Shown one piece after another: positions 40,275 to 53,000 of a stretch of DNA of 64,000 nt. The first letter of the stretch is position 1. The number at the start of each line of letters is the position of its first letter. The stretch spans positions 91,143,580 through 91,207,579 of the forward strand of contig CM047425.1 in NCBI GenBank assembly GCA_026168455.1, given 5' to 3'. A program made the position numbers and the translations under genes. Origin of the DNA: Theocolax elegans (taxonomy: Eukaryota > Arthropoda > Insecta > Hymenoptera > Cerocephalidae). The notes beneath the pieces were generated by a model. That model was not told the DNA's origin and did no database searches. It worked only from the letters and a program-made list of their open reading frames with translations.

Positions 40275-43200
40275 TTTTAAACATATTTACCTGTTTTTTA
40301 TCCTTATAATGAAATCTTTGATTATAACTAAACCAATTTAATGAGGAAATTAATAAATCAACAGTAAAAAAATTTCTTTATAAGAACATCATGTTTATTA
40401 TGCGCGTTCATCGACGTCCGAAATTTAAATAAAAATGTTATACAACGTACATTTATTTTTTCTGTCGTACAATCTGCATTTGATAGAGTTATAAAAAATT
40501 TCCAAAAATGTTAAAAAATGACATATTTTAATATATAAACATTAACTGTTTACAACATTCTTTGAGTAAAAATCGCAATATCAGTTTGAGATTCATTCGA
40601 TAATGTAAAAAAGGCCGACGTACAAAGCTTTTTTTCAGTAAGTAATATCATTGTCTCTGCTTTCAACATCGATAAGAACAAATACGAATTAAAAAAAGTA
40701 TATATGAGAAGAGATGTTACTCATCTGCGACGGAACATCGATAGACAATTGTAATTTATCAATTATCACAGAATAACGTAAGAGCAGTAGTATCTCTTTG
40801 CGTTAGAGACATTTGTAATACCTAGTGTATAGTATAATGTGATGTTTGTTCGAAATTCATTAATAATATATCGCGAATTTCGCGACTAACCTGTTTTGTT
40901 CATTCTACAAACTAATAGCTTTACATACTGAAAATTGGAATATTTCGTCGACCTAAAGACGATGATTTATCGATTATCTGCGCTTCGCATTTAATCTACA
41001 AACTTTGTTTTTACACATAATTCGCCGAGGCATTGAATATTTCTTAGGCCTATTACGCATTAATTACCTTCGTTTCTCCTTCGAAATTACGAACTTACTT
41101 CATTATTTTATACAAAATTAATTACATTGCAACAAACTTGCAACATTTCCAAACATACAATAATTTTTTAAGTACAAAAGTTGTTCTAAAATGTGTCATG
41201 ACTTTTTTAATATAATAAATTTATTTAAAAGAACAAACTACAAGCGTAACTGAAGTAAAAATGCTTTACATTTGTAACTCTTTAAATTTGTATCAAATCA
41301 TACTTTCCTGTTTTAGACATAACAATTCCAAATGAAAAAAAAAATTATTCCATCGCATGCATCAATAAGAAGTAAGAGTTAAAAATAATGATAAACAAAT
41401 GAGTGTACAATATTATCTCAGCATTATCTTCAGCACCACTAAAATGTAAGATCGCATTCGTGAAAAAATAGAATTTCAAATTGATGAAAACAGCTTTTCC
41501 AACCAGGAATTGACGAATTCCACAAGGCTATCAACACTTCCCGCACAATAAAAACTATTCCTTTCTTTTATTAATCGAAACGGTAATAATTTGCAAGCGC
41601 GATAAAATAATATAATGGCAAAATGATACAAAATGTCAATGACGATACTTCATATTATAATACTAATTGATAATAGTATCAATAATAAAATGCTGCAAAA
41701 ACAATAACAATCATAATAATAGTAATAATACAATTCTCGATAGAATGTTTCACCTTTGCAACTTAGTTTTTTCTCTCATATAAAAACGACAGCAACATCT
41801 CTTAGACGAATGTTCGATTTATTATTATTTATAGCTTACGACTACTTAACTTCTAGGAAGACTGATTTACCGACAAACGTACGATTGTTAATAAAGAAAA
41901 AAAGTACCATCTAAAATTATTATATTGTACATTTATACAATTAGTTAGTCTCGGAATAATAATGATAATAATAATAAGATTATGAATAATAATATTATAT
42001 TATACTTATAATGCAATGAAATTAATTTTGGATAGTCCCATCACTTTGTCGGTAACTCAGAATCATATTTAACGCTCAGCGAGGACCGTGGCACCTTACT
42101 TCAATTTGCGATTTAGCGATATGTGTTTATAACACGCTTCAAAGCGCACATAAACGTCGGTTCCTCATTTCTTTAATTCGTAGACATTATACGTGTGATT
42201 TTATTCCTTGGATAAGATATAAAATCACTGTTGAAAATCGCTACCTTTACGCACAGAGTGCGAGGACATTTTGGGCCAAAATTAATTATTCACATTCGTT
42301 CATGACTATCAAAGTAAAAAAAATTAATACACTGCTTTCCTCACATATACAATTGGCGAAACTTGCGCACTTCGATTATATAATCGTTATACAACACACA
42401 TGGTTTTTTCTTATAGAATTCCTGAATAAAAAGAAAATTAAAATCCGAGACTTGCAACTTCTCTTGTGACGCTTCCCTTTTTTTTTTATTTCACGGCTTT
42501 TGTAAAGGGAGAAACACTGCCGCGAGAAGATATGGCTTTCTACGAAGATGCGAGTTTCTTGTTCCCACAGATTTTCGCTTGTTTATTTTATTTTATTTAT
42601 TTCATTTTTAATATTAAAGAGGAAAAGTACTGAGTAATGGGATAGCATCTGGGTCCGAATAAGTTACCTTTTTACAGGGACATTTTAGATATACCTTAAC
42701 AATAATTGATTTTAGTTTGTAAATTAGGGTATTTCTCGACACTTTTTTAATACTTGAAACAAACGGAAAACCGCTTGTTTGTTTATTGTATTCTTTTTAG
42801 GATTAATAAATCCAAATCGATTTCGATGAGTTTAAATAATATACTCGTAAATATACAAAACTTGTAACAACTTTAGCAATGTACCGACTGATTAAATGGA
42901 TTAATTACAATAACGAAATAACTAATTATATAAGCTATAAAAAATTAGCGAATGATAGTTGAGTTTATCATGTAACATACTCAAGTAATTAAGAATGTTA
43001 GCTCTTTTATAGAGCTATAATTGCATTATTATATCACAAAACTAACTAACGAATGTTTCTAATAGAACTAATTAATCGCTCGATATAACCTAACTAATTA
43101 TTTACAAGAAATAAATGTTATCGTCGAGGTAGTCGAGGTTTTCAGTACGAAAAATCAAGTACGTCCCTTTCTAAGCAAAAGATTCTTAGAGATTCATGTA

Positions 43201-43988
43201 ACTCCTTAAAAAAGATTAATTACTTAAGGAAGGTATATTAATAATAATAACAAATAGATATTACATATAGTCTTGAAAATATCTAGATGATTATTACGGT
43301 ATTTACAAATATTAATGTATAAAAGTCACGAAATGTAAAACAGTAAAGAATAAATATACAATAAATTTTAATACAAGGTAAATATTTACCTCGCAGCGCT
43401 CTGTTTCAAGCTTGATTCAGTTTAAAATTAATTGTCAACATAAAATATACTACCTCCTTAATCAACTAATTTTTTTCATATCGAGGGTACACAAAGATAA
43501 AGTAATATAAATAATTTAAAAACAAATGGGTTTAATTAAATAAGACTATTTAACAAAACAATTAATCAACCAATTAAATTTCATATGTACAATTTTAAGT
43601 AATCAAATAATTTGATTGATAAGAAACCTATGCTTGTTCGTATAAAAAAAATTATATACGTCTCCTCGACTACCATCGAGCGTTCACTCAGAACGTTCTC
43701 TCGAACGTCCGAATATGGACGGAGGCTGCTACATTTTATAACTTTTATATGTATTAATGCGTGTCATCGATTCTTTCATGCGAAAGGATTCTTTCGTCGT
43801 CCTTATCCTGTCACCGACTCAACCGACGTCGATCGATCAGCGGCGACGAATCGATCGGAATGTCTTGGGAGCTCTCGGTCCTCGTTAACGTGAGGTTCTC
43901 CTCCTCCTCCTCCTCTTCCTCCTCGTCCTCCTCCTCCTTCTCGTCCTCTTCCTCCCTCGAGTTGCTTGGTATCAGTCTTTCGCATTCA
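40275..43988. other. Convergent intergenic region with likely Ptp10D 3'UTR
   Basis: No coding exon was seen. A plus-strand AATAAA lies at 40352-40357, shortly after the stop of the unknown gene. On the minus strand many AATAAA hexamers occur near 42580-42605 (seen as TTTATT on the plus strand), so the Ptp10D 3'UTR may extend about 1.4 kb to there. The part nearest the Ptp10D stop has a GAG-rich tract (43897-43956). Confidence 0.4.
43897..43956. repeat. (CTC/GAG)n trinucleotide-like tract
   Basis: Interrupted CTC triplets, seen as GAG/GAA on the minus strand. It lies just downstream of the Ptp10D stop codon. Read in a different minus-strand frame it would give a run of glutamates, but that frame does not join the PTP reading frame. 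Confidence 0.8.
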
Positions 43989-44020
43989 TCACATTCCCGA
44001 CTCTGCGATACCTTCGTCAT
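43989..44020 (-). CDS. Ptp10D: Ptp10D last coding exon
   Basis: A 32-bp coding piece after the acceptor ATTATTACAG. It completes aspartate from the G left by the previous exon and reads DEGIAESGM, then TGA at 43991-43989. The match to the conserved PTP10D C-terminus fixes both frame and exon, which length alone would not reveal. The sequence downstream is 3'UTR. Confidence 0.88.
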
Positions 44021-47000
44021 CTGTAATAATAATTGGTGCAAGGTTACACGAGTTATTCAATAGAAACCCTTTTCGATTTCAACACTTCAGAGTAATATTT
44101 TATTGCTTTTTTATATTTCATGCACATCAGCTATGGGTCTGCATATGACTTGAATGAATATTGAGAAACAGACTGATTATAATATATTTTTAAGACAGTA
44201 TAACTTATGTAATAATTAACAGTACCTTTAATTCATTCGATTATATTAAGTCTATAAGTATTTAAATAATCTTTTAATTACAACCCTATTTATACTGTCT
44301 TGTTCCCATATGGTACATGTAGTATTTAATATTTATTGTATTTATATTTATTTAATACTAATTATCAAACTATAAAAACAATTATTAACCTATTTAAAAT
44401 TATAAGCTACCTGTAATTTTTTTGATAAACTTAATATAAATACTATATAGAACTGGAAAAAATTTATATTTTATAATTAATACACATAATATTATAGGAA
44501 AACAAAATAAATTTGACTATTAAATTAAAAAATAAAAAAAGACAAAAATAAAAATCATGCATCTTTAACTACATTTACATATTTTAAAAACATATGAAAT
44601 ATTTATACAAATAAATATTAAAAAAGAAAGACGAAACAAACTACACACACACACAGTAAATAACTAAATATATTACAATACAAAATCCCAAAATTATTAA
44701 AATATATATATCTAGTTATATAATATTCGTTGTAAAATACAATTATAATGTACCATTTTTCAATAATAAACAATAAATAACACTTAATACGATATAACAC
44801 AATCAAGTTATATATACATATTTACAATAAAGCAAAACAAAATAAAAATCGAAGGACAAAAAAATTGCATGCTTCATTCCATGACATACATTTGCAAGTC
44901 TCGAATTAATTGTCGAGAGAGCCAGGTAAAAAATACGAATAGCGTGCATATATTCGAAAACGTATGAAATAAAATATCTAAGCAACGAGCGACATTTCTC
45001 TTTGACTTTTCTTTTGAAAATTACCGTCGGAGTAGTACTCGCTGCTCGAATGTCACCTTTCCTTCTCATTTTCATTCTCAGCCTCGACTGGGCTCTTTGC
45101 ATTCTCAACCGAGCTTCGATTCTTTCCTAAATTCAAAGATCGAGTAATTGAAGACAATATTTTTTCACTTTAAAACTTGATCCAAAATAATATAATATAT
45201 TCTTCTAATTAAACAAATTTGAATCACATATTTACGTTACCAATTATAATTTTAGCACTATGAAAGATATTTTCCAATCATTATTAAATAAGTTAAAAGA
45301 AAAGTTTTTAATTTTATATTTTTGTTTAAAGCTGTATTCTTGTATTTATTGCAATAACATATATTATTTCACAGCTAAATGCATAGCAAGCTATTAATCA
45401 TATAGGAACAGTTAAACAACAAAGAAGGTTCACTGTCACATCATTCTCATTAATTATCAAGGGGGGAAAAACACACACAAAACATTTTTTTAAATCAACT
45501 AAATATTATAAAGCTTAATTTTTTCGTTTCAAAAACTTGCAATATTAAAAGTTAAATATCAATTTATTTCCGCGTAATATGGAAATATTGCAATTTTGTT
45601 CTTATGTTCATATTGATTAATCGTTGAATATATAATAAAATACGGAATCAATGGATGTATATTAGCCCTAAATTCCTTTGTAATTATTAATTAATAAAGG
45701 GATGGGTGAGGAATCTCTGTAAAAACTATCACTACCTTCAAAACCCTGATTGTCATGTATCTCCCGAGGCGGTCCCGTCGTATCTTGCCCTTCAAGAACC
45801 GCCAGGAGACACTGGTGTATACAAATGTATTGTTGTTCAGTCTGCACCATCCAGACGCGTTCCTTCCTCATGGCCCAGACAATGCCAAAAATATCAACGT
45901 AATCACTCACAAGAATCTGTTGGAGTATACGATCTAATGTTATGAAGGTGCCACTACGACCAACTCCAGCACTACAATGGACAACAATTGGTCGCTGGTC
46001 GGGCTGAACGCGTTCACGGAATCCTCGAACGAAGCGAGCTAGAGTTTGAGGAGGTGAAGGTACACCGAAATCTGGCCAAGTCGTGAAATGAAAATGCTGA
46101 ATTACTCGCTTCGAATCACTCTGTGTAAAGAAAAAAGCAGTTTTGTAATTAATTCGAACGTAAGCTATACAATTTAAAGTATCGATCCCGTATTATATTT
46201 TAATCAAAATTTTTTATATTACAGTTTACTTTATTATTAATTGTTCTAAAAGATAATTCATAACAGGATAAATATTTCATACACAAATAATAACAAATAA
46301 TTTATAACTAAAATTGAAAAACATTTTTTTAAATTCTATATAGCGCGCTAAATTTTGATACTGTTTTTCATTTTTTTCACTACTCTATAATGCATAAGAT
46401 TTTTCACAAATAATACGAAAACTAATACCTATTTAATTCGCAAAAAATAAATACACACTTACTCTACGAAGCATGAATTCAGTTATACTCCAATCTGAAT
46501 AATGTGTCTCGTTTAATATAGTAACCGATATATCGCCGTAATATACGGGAAGTGTATCTGTCGGCCAATAATGATCACATTTTTCACGACCTTTTTCTAT
46601 GCAACGGGTAAGCATAACAATAGCTCTACTATTACTTTCCCAGACCATTCTCCAAAAGTCATCCCTTGTCGAATGCAATGGACCTTGTGTAACAATAAAT
46701 TCTCTTGGTGAATTGTGACCCTGTAATTGCAAGACATTTATTCGATTACAAAAATATGTTCACATTAATTAAATATTATTATCAGAAAAATTATATTTAC
46801 TTTATTACAAATACTTATTTGTTTAAAAAGAACCATTTAACTTTTTATGGTATAAAAATTAAAAAACTAACAAGGACAATTATATGAAAAAAGCGAGATA
46901 TGCAGACGATAACAGTCAGTTTTACAAAAGTTATACGCTATTAAAGCAAAATTTTCAAAAAAAAAGAGGCTACTTAAAACGCTTTAAACGCATTTAACTT

Positions 47001-50000
47001 CTAAACTATCAATTATGTATTTGAATTAAGAATTTGAAGAAATTTTATCGAAAATTAAGCACTACATATCTTATTGATTTTTTTAAGCTACATTTCTTCT
47101 AATTCTCCATTCGGTTATTACATTGTTACATTATAACGGATTTGTGCATATTTTTTTTAAATTATATCTATTTTATCTCAGCTTTTTATTAAACTTCGGC
47201 TTGAATGTTAATATCTGATAGTTTGGAAGTTACAAGTATTTAAAGTGAAGTGGAAATTTTGCTGTAATAGCGTATAACTTTCGTAAAAATGATTGTTAGG
47301 TTCTGCGGCTCTGACTTTCTTTATATTTTTATATTAGAAAACATATCCTATAAACTGAACACAATCTGTTTTCCAAACATATGATGGTCTCTTTCTAAGT
47401 TAAAAAATATAGTATTATTACATTAAAATATAATTGCGTATTATCAAGAAATTCTAACACGCACTTGGCTGGGTCAAATAAGTCAAATTTATATTCCTAC
47501 CAACTTTAATAATAATAAAACGTATATTAAAAGAGATTATTATAGAAGAATAGCTCACAGGCACATAATTAGCGTTGATGTAATCTGAACCCTCTTCATC
47601 GTCGACGGGTTGGAGTTTGAATCTACTGTGATCATATGGCAAAATGTTCGTGAAGCGATTCTTTGGCCTGTTGCAAGGCAAATCCGCAGCAGTGCAAGGT
47701 TGATCGCGTCCAACATGTTTTAATTCTTCAAACTCTTCCGAAAAACGGAAATCCGAATCTGCCGACATGATGCGGTAATGCTCTGCGAAATTTTCCACTC
47801 TAATTGGTCGACTAAAATTCAAAAAATTGTTTGATTGAGTTAATATTAAATAAAAGTTTAATTAATAATAAATTAATGATATTTGCTAAATGCGTAACAA
47901 TTATATTACACAATTATTAAAAGTGTACAATTTTGATCATTTTTGTATGTTATTGATTACAAGATGAATATTTTGTTAAATTATATTAAATTAACACTTT
48001 CAAGATTTTTTTAATTAAATAAAATGAGAAAACGGAAGAATATATTTAAATCAAGGTATGCACATACATTGTTCACATAAAACTTGTAGAGCAGAAATAA
48101 TGTATGATTAGTTGATGACTCACTAACACGACGCAATGAATAAATGAAATGCACATTTAAAATGCACAACATAAACTTTTAACCTTGTATTTAGATTCAC
48201 GTATAAAACAATAAAAATAATAAAAATTTGCTCAAAAATAAATTATACAAATATTTAAGAATATAATTTTAATAACTTTTTATTTTAAAACTATTTAATA
48301 TATGACATATATAAATACTACGAGTAAATAATAATTCTATTATTAAAAAAAATATAAAATCCTCTATGAAATAATGAATTAAAACAAAAAATAGCAATAT
48401 AATTGCCTAAGATCCAACGTAGAGAGTGGAGAGAGGTATTCATTACCTAGTTTCGATAACGCTGTCAGGTAGAGAAAGGTCATCGGTCGCTCTAGTCTCA
48501 GTGGTCTTACGTCCTTGGCTCCTGCGCCGCCTTATTAGCAGTCCAATCCCGAGCAGGGCCAAAAGCAGCACGATCGGCACCGTCACTCCGACTATTATTG
48601 CGGTATTGTCCTTATCTGCACTCCGAGAAACAAGGCAACAAATTAATTCTACTTGGTACGAGAGGTGATTTCGCACACATCACGGACATCGAGTGACGAA
48701 AACCAAAGCAACGTGCATGATAATGCGAGTTTCGACAACTCGTGTATATAATTTTTTTTTTCTTTTTTTTTTATTATGTATATGGAAGGTGCGCGTATGT
48801 ATGTCAATAGTATGTAGCTTATTTTCTTTGCTTTCGGTTCATTGTATGTATGACAATGTGATGTATTCGATTGTTTCTGTTGTTTCATTTTTATCTGTGA
48901 CATTATGCTTCGTTCACTTTTTTTTCTGTTATTATTAGCTTACCTGCCAACAGCAATCCTTAGGCGAGGCATGTGCACGAAATAATTAAGTATGAATCTT
49001 AGCAAGCATTCCTATGTTTTATTTTTATTCCGAACGCACGACTTCGATTTATGTTTATTATTTTTCAAACTTAGATTTTCTAATTTTTTAATGTTTATTA
49101 ACTCTTCAAGTACACATAATAATTTTGAAAAAGATATTTTGAAAATAATGGCATATATTTAATAAAAAATAACATTAAAACTTGAAAAGTCAATCAAATA
49201 TTTTCTTTAATCAAGATTGTACTAATTTAATAAAGAAGAAATGCGACATTCACCAGTTTGTATTGGGAAGCTATAACTCGTGTCAGTGAACTTGTCTGGC
49301 GCTGTAAAAGCTCGAACTTTCACGCGATACGTTGAGCCGGATTTTAAAGGACCATTGCAGTATCCGTTTTTGTTTTCGCAGTCCTCCTCACCAATAGTGA
49401 AGTCCTCCACCGAACCATTTTTAAATGGATAGTACGGTTCCAATACCTAAAAAAAGTGGTCAATTTCTGCTTAAAATTCTAGCTTCTGGCAAATGCAATA
49501 ATTGTAAAACACAGAGTCAGCTTTATTTCAATATATAAACTAAAAGAAGTTTAAATTATACTGAATATTTAATTATTAATTAATAATAAATAAAATTTTT
49601 CACAATTTATATTATACATAATTAATAAAATTAATGAATACATAACACATTTCATATTCACCAGTAAAACCATTATAAAAAAACTAACGTGTCATAAAAT
49701 GTATATGTATACATATGTTTTGAAAAACAATCCATACTCAACTATAAATTAATAATTTAATTAAATAATTTTCGTTTAAGTAAAAAAATGTTTATTGCAG
49801 ACGCCGGATATCGACATTTCTAGGTTGCACAGAAAATACACACACCCATACATGTTATTAAATATAAATGAGTATAAAGAATTACAGTCCCACTTGTCAC
49901 TGAAATATTTCAGGAAGTAAAAACATTTTTACATTTAAAATATTGTTGATAATTTATTTTCATATTTACATAACTTTTGCACATATAGTAAAAATACAAT

Positions 50001-53000
50001 GTTTAAAAATAAGTTAAGCAACTTATATGTGACTACGAATAAATTAAATGTGAATTGCAAATAAATTATTCGTTAATTAAAATGAAAACTCGGTTTCTTC
50101 GTTAATTACTTTCAGTTATGTAGTAAGGTTAAATGCATTTAAGCGCTTTCAATTAACGTTACGTTTATAGATTGTGTCAACTTTTAATTTACGATATAAA
50201 TGCAAATACAAATAGTGCACATGCATCATCGCATGGCTATTTTGAAATCTCACTTCATACACAATCGTCATGAATGTTTCATTTTATTAAAAATTTGAGA
50301 ACTATATTATTTAAAATCACTATGTAACAATAAATTGTAAACTAACTTTTCAATCATTAACACATTCTTCAAGTTAGTAAAATTAAATTGTATTTTATAT
50401 ATATTTGTATTAAGTATTTAAATATTTGTTATGATACAAGATAATGAAATATAAATTCCAATACTTAAAATTAATAAAAAATGAATTGAAACTTTTAGAT
50501 AAAGTTTGTTGACATTAAAATAATCTCGTTTTTCGTAAGCAAACAATTCTTATTCATAACTACAAATATTTAACAAAATAAAACACAAACGTCGACCTAT
50601 AAATCTTTCTGACCGAATTAATAATAAAAGGAAATGTTGATAAAATATCTCATACCTGATAAGGCGGCCAAATACTGTAAGCTTGTACGTCCCTCCAGCT
50701 TGGCATTTCAAGGCCACTAGCGTTTTTACTATCGTCCTCGGCGACGATAATCGTATAAGATGTAACTGCACCGTTTTGTTCACTAAAGTAATTCTTTCGA
50801 AACCTTATCTGTATGGTGGTGCTACTCTTACAAACTTCTGTAGGTACAACTTGAGAGCGGGGTTTGGGTGGCGCGAGTATCGGCATTTTTTGCTTCCAGA
50901 TCGCCTCTTGTCCGAAGCCGACCCGCGTCTCCGCTTGGATCCGGAAGATGTAAGTCTTGCCCGGGATCAAGTTCTTGATCGTCCCACGGAACTCGTTGGA
51001 CTTGAAGTCTCGCGCCTGCGTGTGCGTCGAGCCCTGTATGACAGCATCGAATTATGTAAGAGAAACTGATGATCAAATCGTTCGTTCTATTGTTTACTTC
51101 GCTTCAATTTTTTTTCCTCGCTCTCGTTTTCTCTTTACCGTCAAACTAGAGCAAAATGAATACTACACTACACGATAATTAATCTTTTAAAAAATTCCTT
51201 ATTAATAGATAATGTATCTTATCATCTGCCTGGATTACATGATTTGATACGTTCAATTGGTTTTAATATAACAAACTACTTTATGACTACGATTCTAATG
51301 ATTAAATTTTACTATTCTATTTCATGAAATTAACTTGTTATTGAGCTCTTGAGAAATACATATATATATAATTATATTTTAATTATAATTTTAAAATGAT
51401 TAGCGCTATTTAAAGTTGATCACGTTCTTAAATAAATTGTACCAAAATTTGTAATATTTACTTTTTTATAGTTGTATAATACTGTATGTCTAAAACAGTA
51501 TAAAAGATATTAATGAAGTTAATTGATACAAATATAAAAAATGAGCTATGACTCTTAGTCATTTTTTGCTAAAACTTTTTTATAAAAGCAGTTATTGTTA
51601 TATAGATCTAAGATAAAGAAGTACACCGTACTTTACGAAAAAAAATTTTAATATTGTACAAATTGTCGAAAGTATGAAATAGACTATAAATATAAATCAA
51701 TGATATAATATACGTGGATTGATAAATCATGAAAAACACAAGTATCTATATCATTTGTTACAATATCAGTGTAATATATGGAAAATAAAATGAATAAATA
51801 AAAATTATAATCTTTGAGTATAACTATACTATATATAATACTATCATAAATTTCTTTATTTTTAATTAATAAAACGATTTCGAAAAAAATTCACAGTAAA
51901 ACCAGTTTTGAAATGTAGTTATAGTGACTTGGAAAAATGTACGTTTTGAATAATTCACAATCTTACTTTACATTTTTAAATAATAGATTCCTTACAAATG
52001 TCTGCATTTATAAAATTTCTCACAATTATTAATAATGATAAAATCATGCATACCTCAAGTCCGTAAGTGATACTGAATTTCCTGATGACTCCATTTTGCT
52101 CTTGACTCGGTAATGACCACTCAAAGCTTATATCACTTGGTTGTATGTCTGTAGGATGAAATTTATCAACCCTTCCAGGATAAGATTCGCTAGTTGTGAA
52201 ACTTGCACTTAGTGGATTAGAACGTCGCAGATAATTGGATTCGGTTCCTGAGCGCACAACTAACGTGAATGTATAATTTCGATGTGGTTTGAGATCGGTG
52301 ATCGTTATACTATTCATTGATGTGATGTTTTGCACGTAGTTGTCATCTGCATTTATATATTGTACCTCAAAGGCGTCGTATTCTCCACGCGGTGGATCCC
52401 AGGTCAAAGTTATTTTAGTATCGTTAATTTCCGTTGCATTAATCGCAGTAATTGGCTCCGGGTCTGTAAAATTGTTGTAAATATTCTTTTTCGGACTGCA
52501 CTCAATTTTGTTTTTTTTAATGTTACATGAAAAATTTAAACTCTATCATTAACCAATATAATAATATTTTTAATTATTATCTTGAATTAATCAATGTTTA
52601 AACGACTATAATCTATATTTAAATATATTGTCTTCCTCTACTAATACTATTTAATAATTAACTGAAAGCAGTATTATGCATACAATTAATTTCTTGCATC
52701 AATATATTAGAAAATTACTAAAGAAAATGTAAAATTCTTTTGTTACTTTATTACTTTATTACTCACGGATTTCAAATTATAAACATTTTACAAAATTCTG
52801 ATTCTTATGTCGAACTATAATAATGGTTTATATTATTAAAATCAAACAATTTCTATTTTGAATAAAGAATATTTTAGAAATTATTCTAATACTCACATAA
52901 TCGATCTTGCTTGACTAATGGACGACTCTCAACTTTATCGCTAACTGTCCAAAGAGTGACGTTGTACAATCTACCTGGTGTTAAACCAGTAAAAGTAACT

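Noticed and set aside
43803..44041. Minus-strand frame starting ATGACGAAGG with a glutamate-rich run, as a separate gene or the PTP tail
   Set aside because: The ATG sits exactly at the splice acceptor. The phase given by the upstream PTP exon reads DEGIAESGM and stops. The glutamate run comes from a GAG simple repeat in the 3'UTR.
45668..45735. Read-through of Ptp10D exon 16 to a stop (ending LLINNYKGI)
   Set aside because: The in-frame extension lies past a good donor (GAAG/GTAGTG), and splicing gives the conserved C-terminus. It would only occur with a retained intron.
50683..51178. Plus-strand frames overlapping Ptp10D exon 11
   Set aside because: They are antisense shadows of a clearly coding minus-strand exon.
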